A stretch of DNA of 64,000 nucleotides from Symbiodinium natans (taxonomy: Eukaryota > Sar > Dinophyceae > Suessiales > Symbiodiniaceae). The position numbers and the translations under genes are program-made. The stretch's first letter is position 1; each line of letters starts with the position of its first letter. The stretch covers positions 1,339,379 through 1,403,378 of the forward strand of contig CAJNDS010002202.1 in NCBI GenBank assembly GCA_905221605.1. The letters are read 5' to 3'. The notes below the pieces were generated by a model. That model was not told the DNA's origin, did not search any database, and saw only the letters and a program-made list of their open reading frames with translations. Shown piece after piece: positions 21,226 to 45,548 of the stretch.

Positions 21226-22444
21226 CATTCTGTAACAGGTTTGCATTTTCAAAAATTGGCCGCTGGCGCAGTTGAGAACAGTCTTTAAGTTTCTGAATGC
21301 CAAGCAATGATGCCTAACAGGCATTTTGGGCACCTTGCTTGCAGGCTTTGAAGAACAACAAGAACTGAGACGTGGAATTCTCTTTCTTCACTTCGATTCT
21401 TCTCTCTTTTCAAAGAAGAGGAAGCTGCGCGCCCCCCACACCACTCTCCAGAAGCCGATCCTCACTCTGAAGCCTTCAAAGCGTTCCTTCTCATCTTTCG
21501 AAGCCTTCCAAGCTTTCTGACCTTCACCTTTCCTCCTCCCCTTTGGTTTTCATGGTCTGCAAGGCGAAACGTAATTTAATTTCCAGGTTCCTGTTAGTGG
21601 TTAAGATTTAATTTCAAAGTCAGGGTTCGGATCCTAAACCCCAAACCGTTTAGAGATCCAGCTCCTTCAGGAAGAATGAACAAAGAGTTTGGGTGGCCAG
21701 GCAGACCAAACCTCCTAGCTGTGACGCCGTATCCCTCTTCAGGCAACTTGTGCGTGCTGAAGGCGAAAGAACAGGGTCTAAGCCAGGCTTCGGGTTTGGT
21801 TTCTGGTTGAAACTCCTCGAGTTTGGGTTGGAAGTTTGGATGCGGTTCAGAAATGAAAGTTTGAGTCTTTTCAAGCCTTGAGCGCACGTTGCGGCCTTTC
21901 ACAAGCGTTGAGCTAGCAACACAGCACGCACGGACCGGGCTTTAAAAACGCTTGAAACACTATCATTTGCAGTGGCTTCCGCCTTTCGAGCTGCTGAATC
22001 ATTGTAAGAAATCGTTGCAATGCACCAAATCTGAATTACCGGCGGCGCAACGTTTGACGCAAGGCAATCCAAATTCAACAATTATCTAACTGCTTCTGCT
22101 GCTACTACTGCTACTCTGCTACTACTGCTGGGCCCCCCAGCAGCACCCAAAGTAAAGTGACAAAAAAGACGGTTTCTGTGAAACAAAGGAAAAACAACGG
22201 CTTAGAAACAAAGGGCCATTGTTTCAAAGGCCAGTGGCCTCTGGCCTGTTTGTCTGGTCCTCTTATAGCTTCATGTAGCCCCTTGATACCCACTACCAAC
22301 CCATGGAACGACAGCTGTTTCGGGCTGGATTGCAATTCTCGGACTCCATGTGGGTAGTTCTCAGATGTTCCCTTTTCAAGATCCCATTCTGATCAGCATC
22401 TAAGATCTAGGCTTTCCCAAAAGGCAGAACTTGGCAGCCATTTC

Positions 22445-22869
22445 GACGTCGAAGGAGACTTCAATTGAGTTTGTTTGCGCCACTGTCGACAGCAGTCGAA
22501 CGAACAGAAATACCATGACTTACGGTTTTTTTGTGCAATAATGAAGCACTCGAAACACGGAACACTGCAAATTGCAGTATTCCAGCGTATGAAAGGCCCG
22601 TGAATGCTGTACTTGCAAAGATTTGGTGCACTGTCAAGCAAGGGAACGTACAGAAAGACCTTGTTTTCAGGTCGGAATGCGGTTTTTTGCAATGATTCAG
22701 AAGCTGAAACGAGGAAAACACGGCATATTGCAATCATTTTCAAGCGTCTGTCCGTGAACGCGGTAAATACAGGACTTAAAAGCTCGTGAATGCTGTACTT
22801 GCCAAGGATTTTGCACTGTCAAGCAGGCGAACGCACATAAATACCAGGAAACGCACATAAATACCAGGA
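22445..22869 (+). repeat. Degenerate tandem repeat of about 185 bp, two to three units
   Basis: AATGCTGTACTTGC, GCACTGTCAAGCA and AAACACGG motifs recur with a period of roughly 185 bp. The last unit ends in a 21-bp tandem duplication containing CGCACATAAATACCAGG (about 22830-22869). Confidence 0.5.
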
Positions 22870-24276
22870 AAAAACACATCTCCGCAACTTTGCGATTCTG
22901 AATGGTGGTGTGATTATAGAGTCATTTTAAAGATTGTCATGAGCTTGTGGCCTGCATGCCGACAGCCTTTTTATTGCATGCAAGCACGACACGCTAAAAA
23001 ACTTTTGTCACCGATTGGACACGCGTTTCTCAGCTAGGGACGACAATCAAAATCGTCAAGTGCCTTAGAACTTGAGGCACGTCCCAACGCACAGCATGTA
23101 CTGGCGGGATTCAGAGCCCGAATGGTCGTTTGACCTTGCCAGATGCAAGCCCCGAATGCATTTCGCGCCATACACACATGCATGCATGCATGCACACATG
23201 CATGCATAACACACATGTTCTTCGGCATTTGTGCAGACATGCGCTTCTCTCTTTCTCTCCCTCGTTCGCTCTCTGTGCTGGAAACTGTAGGTTCTGACGC
23301 AGAAACTGTGTAGAGTCTTTTACAACATTTTTCCATCAGTAACTTCAGGGTTCATGTTCTGCCACGCTGGCAAAGAGGGGGTCGTGCGGAGTCGAGAAGA
23401 GGTCGGTGAGGAACGGGTCGTATGGTTGCGCCAACAGTTGCAAAGCTTTGGGCCCTCGGTCGTGTTTAGGGTTTAAGTGCGGTCTAGGGCCTACGGTTGG
23501 CTCTGCGGGTTTAGGGTTTGGGGTTTGTTTCCGCCATTCAGTCGAACGCATCCGCATGTCCGACCTGAAAACGCGAGCCAATCGAGTCTTTGGCTCAGAG
23601 ACTTAGGGCCCCGTTGTCTGCCTCATGTCTTCGCAAGGCCATGGCCGCCTCGTCTGTGCTATCTTGGCTGCTTGGGCCGCAATTGGATGCTGAGCATGGG
23701 TTTAGGGTTTAGGGTATAGGGTTTGGGGTGAAGGGTTTAGGGTTTAGGGCTTAGGGTTTACGGTTTAGGGTTGAGTTTGCCCTCACAGTGAGTTGAGGTG
23801 CTGTGTAGCTGTGGCCTTCTTGCTCACCGGCGCTACGCGACCTGCACACTGGTCTCCGGAACGCTTCTGGGCTTTCATTCGAAGGCTACCAGAATCTCCC
23901 GGAGTTGATACTTGCTTGTTGGATTCGATGTTTTTTTGCCGGTTGCCTCGAGTGTCATCTCATGATTCGGTGGCTGCCTAGGCTTAGCATTGCTCGAAAG
24001 GTTCGTTGGTCTGAGTTCGCTTGGAGTTCCTGTCTTGCTTTGCCAGGTTTGTCAAAGTGAGTCGGCATGTGCTTCTGGACCTGACTCGCTTTGCCTACGT
24101 AGGAAGTCGCACCTATGCAGGAGACCTGCTCCCTAGGACGGGATGCACAGGTTTTGGGTTGCAAACCTCAAAATTCTCCGGGTTTTCATCAAGAACTTGC
24201 ATCAGAAAATGAAGCCCTGGAACAAATACTGCTTGAAGAGAATGCTCTAGCCGCGAACCTTTCAGATGGGGGAACC

Positions 24277-24395
24277 CTGAACCCTGAACCCTGAACCCTG
24301 AACCCTAAAGCCTAAAGCCTAAAGCCTAAACCCTAAACCCTAAACCCTAAACCCTAAACCCTAAACCGCCTAAACCCTAAACCCTAAACCGGTGC
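24277..24395 (-). repeat. Interstitial telomere-type repeat (CCCTAAA)n
   Basis: CCCTGAA units change to GCCTAAA and then to CCCTAAA across the block. Confidence 0.88.
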
Positions 24396-24540
24396 CAGGC
24401 AACCTCGAAGAGGCGATACCAACCGAGTGCCTTGGCTCGGCAAACTCAGCAGGTCCACCAGGCCCTTTGGCCGGTCTAGGATGCCTTAGTAATCAGAATA
24501 GGGTTTTGGGGTTTAGGGTTTAGGGTTTGGGGGTACATTG

Positions 24541-25180
24541 TAGTATGTTGATAAGGGGCTGGACGGGAAGAATCCACTAAGTGGTGAATTACTTCCTACG
24601 ACGTTCTATTCTCTTCTCAAGTCTTCTCTTCTCTTCTATTCTATTCTATTTTGTTCTGTTCTATTCTATTCTGTTCTATGCTATTCTGTCCTGTTCTGGT
24701 TGATTCGATTCTATTTCGTTCTCTTCTTATTCTTCTATACTCTATAACAATTGTTTTCTTCGATATTCGACATTAAATCTGTTATCTTCTAATGGGATCT
24801 ATTATTTTCTAGTCGGTTGAATTCCGTTATATTGAACTACACTTTATACTCTGTCTTCTATATCAATGTAAATTTCATGGTTTCATGTTTCAGAACAACT
24901 ACAAGTAATCGTGTATTTTGAATACTAGTATATTGTATTTTCAATTATGTGACAACAAGGTGTACTAGTATACAATATCATATATTCTTAAGGCTCTCAG
25001 ATTATCAGTTTGCAGTTTATGTATATACATACACACATATATGATTATTATGTTATGTGGTATTTTCCTCGCACTGTATTCTTTCTTTTGTAGACTAGAC
25101 TGGACTAGACTAGACTAGCTTACATTTTCCCTCTTTATAATTTATTTTGTTGTTGTTCTTATTGCACTGATGACACGTAG
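24541..25180. repeat. AT-rich patch with TTCTA microsatellite
   Basis: The composition falls from GC-rich to strongly AT-rich. The left part is a degenerate TTCTA/TTCTG pentamer array (about 24600-24740). The right part has a short GACTA repeat (about 25093-25120). I see no gene here. Confidence 0.7.
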
Positions 25181-27809
25181 GTTTCAGCTTTGGTCCAAGG
25201 CAGAGCCTGCTGGACGTGGTAGACCCCGATCCCACTATCAGTACCGCCACGGCGCAAGCCGCCCGCTGACTGCATTCAGACGGTGCCTATGATTTTGGGT
25301 GCAAGTCGGGTTTCGAGTGTAAGCGCCTCAGCAAGGTTTAGTGCTTAAGCGTTTAGGCTTTGGGGTATTGTAGCAGCAAGTTCGTGAGCCAGTAGGATCG
25401 GACGGGGATGATGTGCTTTCTGATTCGGAAAGTTGACAGTGTTTGGAGTCGCATGTCGACAAGTGGTGCAAGCGTTTTTGCATTGCAGCAGTAGCTAGCT
25501 CTGGCAGAAGCACGTGAGGTGGAAAGGGCAGGGATCTGCAGAAATCTTCGTGGACATCGAGAAAATCACTGCAAGAAGTATCGCCAGAAAGACGTTTGCC
25601 TTGATTACGACGGTTGCTTCTGGGACCCTCGTGCCGAGTAGAGTCGTGATCGACTCCAGTGATGCCGGGAAGCGTGCTGGTTCGCAAAAGGCGCGTGTGC
25701 CGTGAGCTTTTCATCTTGATTGACTGCGTCGTGCAGCTCCTGTGTAGCTTTTAGCTAGGGCTGCTATGGCATTTGCACTTCAATCCGAAGTCACAGGTTG
25801 CACCAACCTGTTTGTAAAGATCTACAGTTCGATTCCAATCCACGCCCAAACCCCAAAGAGTAGAACCCCCAAATCATACCCAAAAAGTAGAACGCCCAAA
25901 TAATACCCAAAAAGTAGAACCTTAGATGCCCAGGATGCGCAGTTTCCTCGCCCTTTTGCAGTGTAGTCGGCCAGCAGGCTTTCAGTGGAAACTTTAGAGC
26001 ACTCCCTACATCGCTTCACGATTCTGACATATTCTGACGTACGGCTTGAGTGGCCTGAGTTTATTCAATGATGCAACAATCAAAACAAACTGGATGCCGT
26101 TGATGCTCTCCAGGCTCCGGAGTCGTCTGCATTAGCCCTGGTGATTGAATGTCATGAAGAGTTGCTGACTTACATAATGACAACACACATGACAAGCTTT
26201 TCTTCTTTGTGCAGTTGCCTCCTCATACCGTGACAGTGGCCTGCAGCCGATGAGCTTCCCGGAGTGAATACGCGCACTGGCGGTCTGCAAACCAGATTGG
26301 CCAGCGAGGCTTATGCCATGGATGTCTTCAATGTTTTTTGCCACTAGTGAACACAACGCCTTTGCCTATCCCACATCCGAAAGTTTCTGCAAACGGGTGT
26401 GCGTGTGTGTGGGTGTGTTTCTGTTTGTGTGTGCAGTGACTGAGAGCTCCCCCCATAAACGAGGCAAATCCGGCACTCGACTGTTTGCGCTGCATGGAGG
26501 TGTAGCTTCCTGTGATGTGCCAAGGTCCCTGTTGACGTCTATTGTTCCTAAACCCTAAACCCTAAACCCTAAACCCTAAACCCTAAACCCTAAACCCAAA
26601 ACCCAAAACCCAAAACCCTAAACCAACCCAGCATCTGATGTGTGTTCTCACCGACAGCCTGGACCACGCCCAGCCCTGGTGAACATTGCTTCCTTCCTTT
26701 GTTTGAGGGCCTCAGAAGAGGGTTTTTAAAAAGGGTTTTTAAAAACCCTCTTCTGTTTTTAAAAAGGGTTTTTAAAAACCCTCTTCTGTTTTTAAAAAGG
26801 GTTTTTAAAAACCCTCTTCTGTTTTTAAAAACCCTGTTCCTCTCGAAGTCTCTCTGCGCTCGTTACACTGTGGGTCCATAGGTCTGATAACTGTACTTCT
26901 GCTGAGGTCATGTGTGGGAAGTTTAGGGTTTAGGGTTTAGGGTTTAGGGTTTAGGGTTTAGGGTTTTGTGTATGTGCAAGGTCAAGAAGGGAGGAAGAAG
27001 GGAGGGTGGAGGGGCTGAGGTTTGTCCAGGTCCTGGAAGCCCCTCGTTCACTCAGAAACTGCATACGACAGCCACTAAGTTAGTAGACTGTCTGGTCGTT
27101 AGGCACACGTGGACATCTGGGCACTTGGTGAGTGCCCCGCATTGTATGCTACACGGAAATCGACTTTTGGACGGAGCATCCTTGCATGAGATCTCATTTT
27201 GGTGGAGATGTCTGGCGGGATGCCAACTTTTTGGACGGTCGGAACAGACGGTGGCCTGTTTCACAGACGGCCGTCGGACCATTCTTCAACGCCGGAAGGA
27301 TGTTCGACAGTTTCCCGCGGTCTGGGAGCATACCACATTGCTTTCTGAGGTCTTTCATCGACCCCTCAGACGAGACATAAATTGGTACAAACCCATACCC
27401 TGCATCATCACCTCGATGAGCAGCGCGACCTGCTACAGGGTTGCAGTTCAAAAACATTCCACACGCAGTCACGACCCCTTCACCACGCATGACTCCTCAC
27501 CAAGGCACCCAACGTGCACAGCAGGCCAAGTTAGACACCCTTGGCCTCCCTGCGCCCTAGAGCTTCTTCACTTCCAATCTGCCTTGGATGTCAGCCCCAC
27601 GTCTTAAAAACAATGACGACATCGTCCTCTAGACCCTAAACCCTAAACCCAAGGCCCTAAACCCTAAACCCTAGACCTTCAACATCGTCGCTGCTGAGCC
27701 AAGCTTCAGCTCCTGAAGCTCCGCCATCCCCTGCAAGGTTTCAGCAAGCTTCGGACCTGGCAGAGGCTGGGGAAGTGTCTCTCACCTTGCAAACCCTAAA
27801 CCCTACACC
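25181..27809. other. Non-coding stretch with telomere-type and palindromic repeats
   Basis: It holds CCCTAAA units at 26549-26622, 27632-27678 and 27785-27809, TTTAGGG at 26921-26966, a short direct repeat of ACCCCCAAATNATACCCAAAA at 25860-25915, and a 33-bp minisatellite (26721-26838). A 213-codon frame at 26966-27607 begins in repeat sequence and shows no motif, so I do not annotate it. Confidence 0.5.
26721..26838 (+). repeat. 33-bp palindromic minisatellite, about three units
   Basis: CTCTTCTG recurs at 26748, 26781 and 26814. Each unit contains the perfect palindrome GGGTTTTTAAAAACCC. The period of 33 is a multiple of 3, so the frame through it stays open. Confidence 0.85.
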
Positions 27810-30800
27810 CTAAACCCTAAACCCAAACCAACAATGGCCAATAACAAGAAGAGGTTGCTCGAAACAGGGTAGGTGGCAGCTCCCATGCTCGCAAGGGTAC
27901 AGGCACAGCCGCCGAAGCCCCGTGAGGCGACGCAAGCCTTCGGCCAGGGTCTCCAGCAATGAATCGAATTTCGACTTGTCGTGGATGCCAAGAAACTGAA
28001 TCTTCACCTCCTGGTGAGCTGTGAGGGGTGCGTCAGGCGATGGCCTCTAGAAACAAGAGCCCCAATCGTTCCAGAACCCTAAGCAGCTACTCCTTAACCC
28101 GCAAGCAGCTACAGCAGCCAGGTCCTTGAGATGCAAGTGGGGCAAGGCGTCGCCCAAAGCTTGGCACCCTTCTTGGCTGTGCGCGGCATCCAGTGTCAGC
28201 CAAAGCTGCGTTAGGCTGCTGAGCTCCTCGGGGGGGTTTTTGGGACCCGAGAACCCCGGCTTGGATGGGCTAAGGTTTCGGGGCTTGGATGGGCTTGGCG
28301 ATGCTTCGCGCTTGGGATTCAGTGTCTGCTTGGGGGACACACTTCGTTCTTGCGCCGGAGGATTTTTTTGTCTGTGGTCCTTGAGAGCTGCCGCCAAGCT
28401 CTCCGTGGCCCCATCCGTGTCTGCTTGCGATTCGAAGGGAAAGTCAATCCAGATCTTCAGTCGCTGCAGCTGCCGGAAGCCCCTCCTCAGCGTGCATGCT
28501 CGCCACGTTTGCACACAAAGCGGTCTTAAACCCGTAAGGCTGTGAACCTTGAAGCCCTGCAATGGAGCGACGTCCTATAGCCAAACACTTCTGGCCCGAG
28601 GCTCATCGTCTCGAACAGGCCCTGGCGTTCTCCCTTTGCAAGCTTCAAAGTATCCTCCAGGAGCAGCTCCTGTAGCGGGAGGCCGCGCAACGAGGTGGCC
28701 AAGTTCTTGCGGGCTTCCATCATGTCATAATTCCTTTTGAGGCTCAGATGAAGCAGCCCGAGAAGCCCCTGCAGCGCAAGAGCCACCTCCTGCCAGGCTG
28801 CGACGAGCGGGGGCGTCGGAGCTTCCCCGTAGTTCTCTTCTGGGCCGCGGCACAAGGAAATTTCGCAGTGTTGTAAGCTCTTGCACACATGCAGGCACTT
28901 CGCCAGGCTCTCCACTTCCTTATCTTCAGTTCTGGGAGTGCATTGACGTCGAGGTCCAGCGCCAGCTTCTTCATCTGCAAGCCCTGCAGCGCACCCACCA
29001 AAGCTTCACACCACGTTCCGGAGGTCTCTCGGTCGAGATAATGGCGCAGCTTCAGCTCGAGCTCCTCGAGGCTCTTCAGGCCTCCGATGGCTTCTGCGAG
29101 ACTTGGCCAAGTGCTCATGTCCACCCCTTTGCCTTCCTCCCGTGCGAGCGGCCCACACGGCTGCTCGACCGCCTTCACGCTCAACTTCCGGAGTTTTTGG
29201 AGGTTTCGCAGGGACTCGGCGAGGAGGCCGCATGCGCCGGGAATTGGCCACTTCAAAGCAAACTCCAGGCTCAGCTCCCTTAGATGCATGAGGCCAGGCA
29301 GCGTCTTGGCAAGGCAGTCAGACATGAAGGACTGGGCATCCTCTTCGGAATGGGTCCATAGAACCATCTCATGAACTCGCAGCCTGAGGCGCTGCAGCTT
29401 CGTCAGCTTCTGCAAGGCTTCCGCCAGCAGCGCCACCCGCCAAGCACCCCGACCTCCTCCAAGCTCCTCCTTCAGCATTGAAGCGTGCAGCTCCAGGTCC
29501 AGCCCCTGCAGCTCGGAGAGCGCCATCAAGCCGGCGAGGGCCTCCGGGGCGGAGTTCTCCCTGATCCGCGTCTCATCTGTGTAGTACGGTCGAGGCACTT
29601 CGAACCCTCTGCTTCGCTCGCGATCCCACAACCTGTCGCCGCAGTAGTTGCACATGCGGAGGCACAGCTGAGACAGCTGAATCCGGGCCAGTGATTCCAG
29701 GACTTCCTTAGGGCGCTTGGGTTTTGGGAGGGTTTTGTAGGCTGGTGTCAGGCTGAGGGGTGTGTACCTGTCATTTTGAAAACTCCACCCTGGTCCACTT
29801 CGCATGTGACGCCGAATATTTTGACATTTTACACAATACATTTTTGGCGAGAGATGCAGAACTTTTCCTGTGTATACATCAAGAAAATCTCCAAAAAAAA
29901 TGCTTCTATCTTCTATACTTTTAACTTTGTGTTTTTCGTATTTTTTCAAAAATCACAGGCACACCTTCCCCTAGACCCGCATCAGCCCTCCAATCAAGCT
30001 TTACAGAACTGGCTCAGTGTGCAGCTCAGCAGCTCTGTTGATGCAGAATTGCTGGAGGTCCAGGGTGAGGTCATTCAGGTTTGGGAGGCATGGAAGCACC
30101 CTTTTCAGGGCCTCCCAGCCCTTGTGGGAACCGGACTGTTGCTCTGGGAGCCGCAGCACCAAGCATCTCAGAGCCGTAAGGGCCTTCAGGGCTTCAGCCA
30201 GCGTCTCGCAGTCCTGCTCGGACATCGGGTTATTCCGCAGTCCCAGGGTGAGCTTTCGGAGATCCTTGAGATGCTTCAGGCCGCCCGCCAAACTTTTGTA
30301 ACCCTGGCGGATCGCAGCACCCAGGTCCAGGCTTAGCTCCTCCAGCTTCGGCGTCCGCAAGGCCTTGCCTAGCCGCTGGCACTCCTTGTCTCCCAACAGC
30401 TGGCCTGGCAAATCGCATGCAAAGGCCCCCTGAACCCAAGCCTCTGCAACAAAAGAAGGCCATTATAATCCTAGCAGGTCCTAGCACCCCCGCCCTAAGA
30501 AAAGCCTTCAGGGGCGAACACAAATATCCCGTTTGCTTTTCTGGGAGGGAAGCTTGGCCCACCTCGGAGGTTCAAGGCCAACTGCGTGACGCTGTGGAGG
30601 TGCCTCACCGCAGCTTTCGTGGCGGCCACCATCTCTTCCTCGGAGGCCTTCTGGAAGGCCATCTCCATAACGGCCGAAGGAGGCACCCAAGGCCCTTCGG
30701 ACCGCACGGTCTCTTCCGCCTCGGCGTCCGTGCGCTCCACCTGCTCCACCTCCGCCTCCTCCTCGTTCCCCTCCTTCTCGGCCATGTCCAGGAGTTCCTT

Positions 30801-31217
30801 CTTCGTGTCGCTCGGGAGCTTCTCGAGTATGCCCTCGAGCATGCGCCGAACATCGGATCCCGAGATGCCTTTCCGACCACGGCAAATCTTGAGCAAGCAC
30901 TTCATGCATTTGCGTCGGAGCTCCTTCTCGGAATGATTGTACATGGCCGCCGCCACTGCCTTCACGACACCTGCCTCTACCAAGGCTTCCATATGCGAGG
31001 TTTCTTCGCTGAATGAGATCAGGAGGTCGCAAGCTTCATCCTGAAACTCGGCATCATCTACATGCCTTGCCATACCTTCGATCAGCTGCTTGTAGGTCTC
31101 TGCGGCGTCTGCGGAGCCACGAGCAATGAGATTGCGAACGCGCCGTTCCTCAGCTCGGGCAGTGATGGCGCAGACCTTGTCGACCTCCACCGCATATTTC
31201 GAAGCGCCGCTGCCCAT
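27810..31217 (-). CDS. Multi-exon gene: putative N-myristoylated armadillo-like/LRR protein, one frameshift
   Basis: The start is the ATG at 31217; MGSGASK fits an N-myristoylation signal. Exon 1 (31217-30563) encodes 218 residues with an armadillo/HEAT-like helical part (EALVEAGVVKAVAAAMYNHS, LRRKCMKCLLKIC) and an acidic linker. Exon 2 starts at 30443 after GTTGCAG and opens the LRR region (LEELSLDLGAAIRQGYKSL, LRKLTLGLRNNPMSE). Exon 3 (about 29712 to about 28580) has at least six more LRRs (LQRLRLRV, LRELSLEFAL, LRKLSVKAV, LEELELKL). A missing base near 28917-28921 shifts the frame. Later exons include about 28520-28380, 28226 to about 28120, and 28010-27810. The 28379-28227 intron reads GA...AG in frame. 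The last frame ends inside TTTAGGG-type sequence. The likely role is a membrane-tethered scaffold; the partner is unknown. Several exon edges are unresolved. Confidence 0.55.
28580..29712 (-). CDS. Main LRR exon of the armadillo-like/LRR gene, frameshifted
   Basis: A plausible acceptor is CGCCCTAAG|GAAGTC near 29712. The LRR frame runs to about 28922 and then continues one base out of phase (ESLAKCLHVCKSLQHCEISL, LHLSLKRNYDMMEARKNLA, LPLQELLLEDTLKL). No intron fits in the few bases between, so an indel is the best explanation. Confidence 0.5.
30563..31217 (-). CDS. Exon 1 of the armadillo-like/LRR gene
   Basis: It ends at CTCCGAG|GTGGGCC (GT donor, phase 1). Joining to 30443 (TTGCAG|AGGCT) keeps the frame and adds EAWVQGAFACDLPGQ before the first LRR. 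Confidence 0.65.
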
Positions 31218-32809
31218 GAGGCCCGCTCTCCACCCCAATGGGCCCTGAACTTAAGCCAGAAATCTTTCATGGCCTAACCCTTCGAGTGCAAGTGGGGTGG
31301 TCCGAAATAGGGGACCCCCAAAATTTAGCCCCCACAAATAGTAGGATTCCCTTATAACAAGGACCCCCAATAAGGCACCCCCTAATTTCGGAAACCCCCA
31401 AGAGATTTTTGTGACAGTCATCAATCTTCCTGAGTAGATCCTCTACCGCCTCTAAAAGAAGGCAACAGTGGCCTCCAGCCGCCAGCTGTTCGGTGATCGC
31501 CTTTTGGGTCGACTGCTTTAGAACTTGAGGGCTTGTGTAATGTCACACATGCCCTTGCTTTGGCTATCAGAATGCGTTCTGCCCATGCGGACAGCACACC
31601 AGCAGTCCTTGACCTGGATGTCCAGCAAGCCCTTTGCCCTCACCTGCTTCAGAAGCGTGTGGCATTCGCATTGAACGCACAGACACGGGCCGTGTCAACC
31701 ATCTGCTGGATGGTCTGGCACTCATGAATGAGAACGCTCCGGGGCTCCTCCCGCACACAAGTGTCACCTGTCACTGCTTAAACGCCAGCTTTCGTGTCGT
31801 GAACCGCACTGCACAAAAAAAGCACCTGAGCTTGTGGCCATCCTTTGTTATCGAAACTGGTGCCTTTCCCAAAGACGCGATTGCTCAAGGTCCAGAGGCC
31901 GCCGCGACAGCGGGAGCCGCGGCCGCAGCCGATCGGAGACGTCATAGGGTTTAGGGTTTCGGGTTTAGGGTTTCGGGTTTCGGGTTTAGGGTTTCGGGTT
32001 TCGGGTTTAGGGTTTAGAGTTTAGGGTGCAATGGCCCCCGGGGCTCGTCGCAAAGACCTTGGTAGGGCACGGTTGTAGGCAGCAACAGCTTACAGGTAAG
32101 AAACGTGGTTAAGGCGGTTCATGTCAGGGGGCGAGGACTCCGGGAGTTATAGTTGAGACCCCGTCCTGGCCCTAAAGCCTAAATCCTAATCCCTAAACAT
32201 CCCTAAACCCTAAACCCCCTGAGCGTGCTCAGAATAGCAGGTGACTTCTTCAATGCCGGCATCGGCGCAGAACCTCAGAGCCTTCATCCCTGAACCCTAA
32301 ACCCGAAACCCCAAACCCCAAACCCGAATCCCGAAACCCGAAACCCTACACCCTAAATCCTAAACCCTAAACCCTAAACCCCTAAACCCTAAACCCCTAA
32401 ACCCTTCAACCGTAAACCCCAAACCCTAAACCCTAAACCCCTAAACCCCTAAACCCTCAACCCCCGAGGCCGCCTCGGTCGACAGAGTTCCCTCTGGAGC
32501 CCGTGGCTCGGCTTTGCAGCAGCACTGTCTGCCAGTCTTCCCAAACTAAGGGGGGTTTCCGACAATAGGGGGGTTACCCTGTCTTGGGGGGGGATCCGAC
32601 TATGAGGATTATACTATTTTGGGGGGGGGTAGAGTACCCTTATTGCGGGAAATGCCTGCTTGTGAAAAACAAGCCGGCAGCTGCTTTGAGACGAGCTCTT
32701 GTGCAACGTGAGACGCTGTGCTCTTGTGATCTTTCCTTTCCGTGTTCGAGCGGGGTCTCGGGGCCTTTTTTACCGCGCCCTCGTCCTTGCTTGAAGGACC
32801 CATTGCGGT
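31218..32809. other. Divergent intergenic region with telomere-type repeats
   Basis: This lies between the divergently oriented LRR gene and the PARP gene. Telomere-type blocks are at 31946-32030 (TTTAGGG/TTTCGGG) and 32289-32462 (CCCTAAA and CCCCTAAA). A minus-strand fragment ending at 31518 (CLCVQCECHTLLKQVRAKGL, DCWCAVRMGRTHSD) could be a stray exon, but it has no recognisable partner. The 230 bp before the PARP ATG contain two G-runs (8-9 G) near 32585 and 32620. Confidence 0.5.
32289..32462 (-). repeat. Interstitial telomere-type repeat (CCCTAAA)n, degenerate
   Basis: CCCTAAA, CCCCTAAA and CCCGAAA variants over about 170 bp. Confidence 0.85.
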
Positions 32810-44770
<11,961 letters not shown>

Positions 44771-45548
44771 ACTAGAACTATGGGTTTAGGGTTTAGGGTT
44801 TAGGGTTTAAGGTTTCGGGTTTAGGGTTTAGGGTTTAGGGTTTAGGCTACAGTTTCCTGTATGGTAGCCTCTTGTAGACTAGAATTATGGACTACAGTTT
44901 CGTACTTTGAGGGTATGGTGGCCTCTTCTTTTGGGTAGCTAGGCGTTGAAGCTAGTCACCAAAAGCAGGGTGAAGCTGAATCCATGCGGTTTTGGGGATT
45001 TCATTCATGTTTGCAAGGCGGAGAACAGCCCAAAACAATATAAAACAATTTTGGTTTACGGACACTTCGAAGAAGTGTGCGCTGGAGTTAATGCCAGGAC
45101 TGTGTTTGTCATCGTTTGCGAGATAGGCGCAGCCACGTGCTCCCTGAATGGGCTGCAACCTCCGTTCCTTTTGCGCGGAACATGTGTGCAGCCCGGAAAA
45201 TGTGTTCATTTCTTCATGCTCTGCCGTGAAATGCGCATGTGTACGCATCGATGTGCTGCCTGTGCCATTTACAGGATGATGCTTGTTCACGTTTGTGTAC
45301 TTTTGAGTTTCATCCCGCGCACAGGAACTCTTGGGCCGCCCCGCCGCGAGAAACCCGAGGCGTGGTTCTGGGGCTTGCTGCGGATTTTTGTGGGCAGCAA
45401 GCCAACGTGCTGAGTGTGAGTTGTCCAGAGATGTGAAGAAGAGGTTCTCTTTGAAGCCAACCTGTGATCCGCAATTCGCGGCCCTGTCTTTCCAGCCCCG
45501 AGTGATAGCAGTGTCAGCTCAGTGTTAGCTCTCGTCTCCCTTCTTGCA
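44771..45548. other. Spacer between PARP gene and first tyrosinase gene
   Basis: TTTAGGG block at 44779-44845 and a repeated TAGACTAGAA(C/T)TATGG motif (44768, 44876). Up to about 45320 the sequence has no counterpart upstream of the other tyrosinase copies. From about 45322 it matches them, so this point is the left edge of the duplicated unit. Confidence 0.6.

Larger units (their letters stand above)
21226..24540. other. Non-coding stretch; no gene recognised
   Basis: No ORF carries a recognisable motif. It holds a degenerate tandem repeat (22445-22869), CTG-rich simple sequence near 22090-22140, a TGCATG-rich patch (23170-23210), and telomere-type blocks at 23700-23775 (TTTAGGG) and 24277-24395 (CCCTAAA). 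Confidence 0.5.

Noticed and set aside
23170..23215. TGCATG repeats as a regulatory array
   Set aside because: It is simple sequence without a gene nearby; no evidence for function.
26966..27607. 213-codon plus-strand ORF
   Set aside because: It starts within telomere-repeat flank, no motif is seen, and a second frame over the same region looks equally plausible; it is not enough for a gene call.
31518..31700. Cys-containing minus-strand fragment as an exon
   Set aside because: It reads well over about 55 codons, but no start, partner exon or family could be found.
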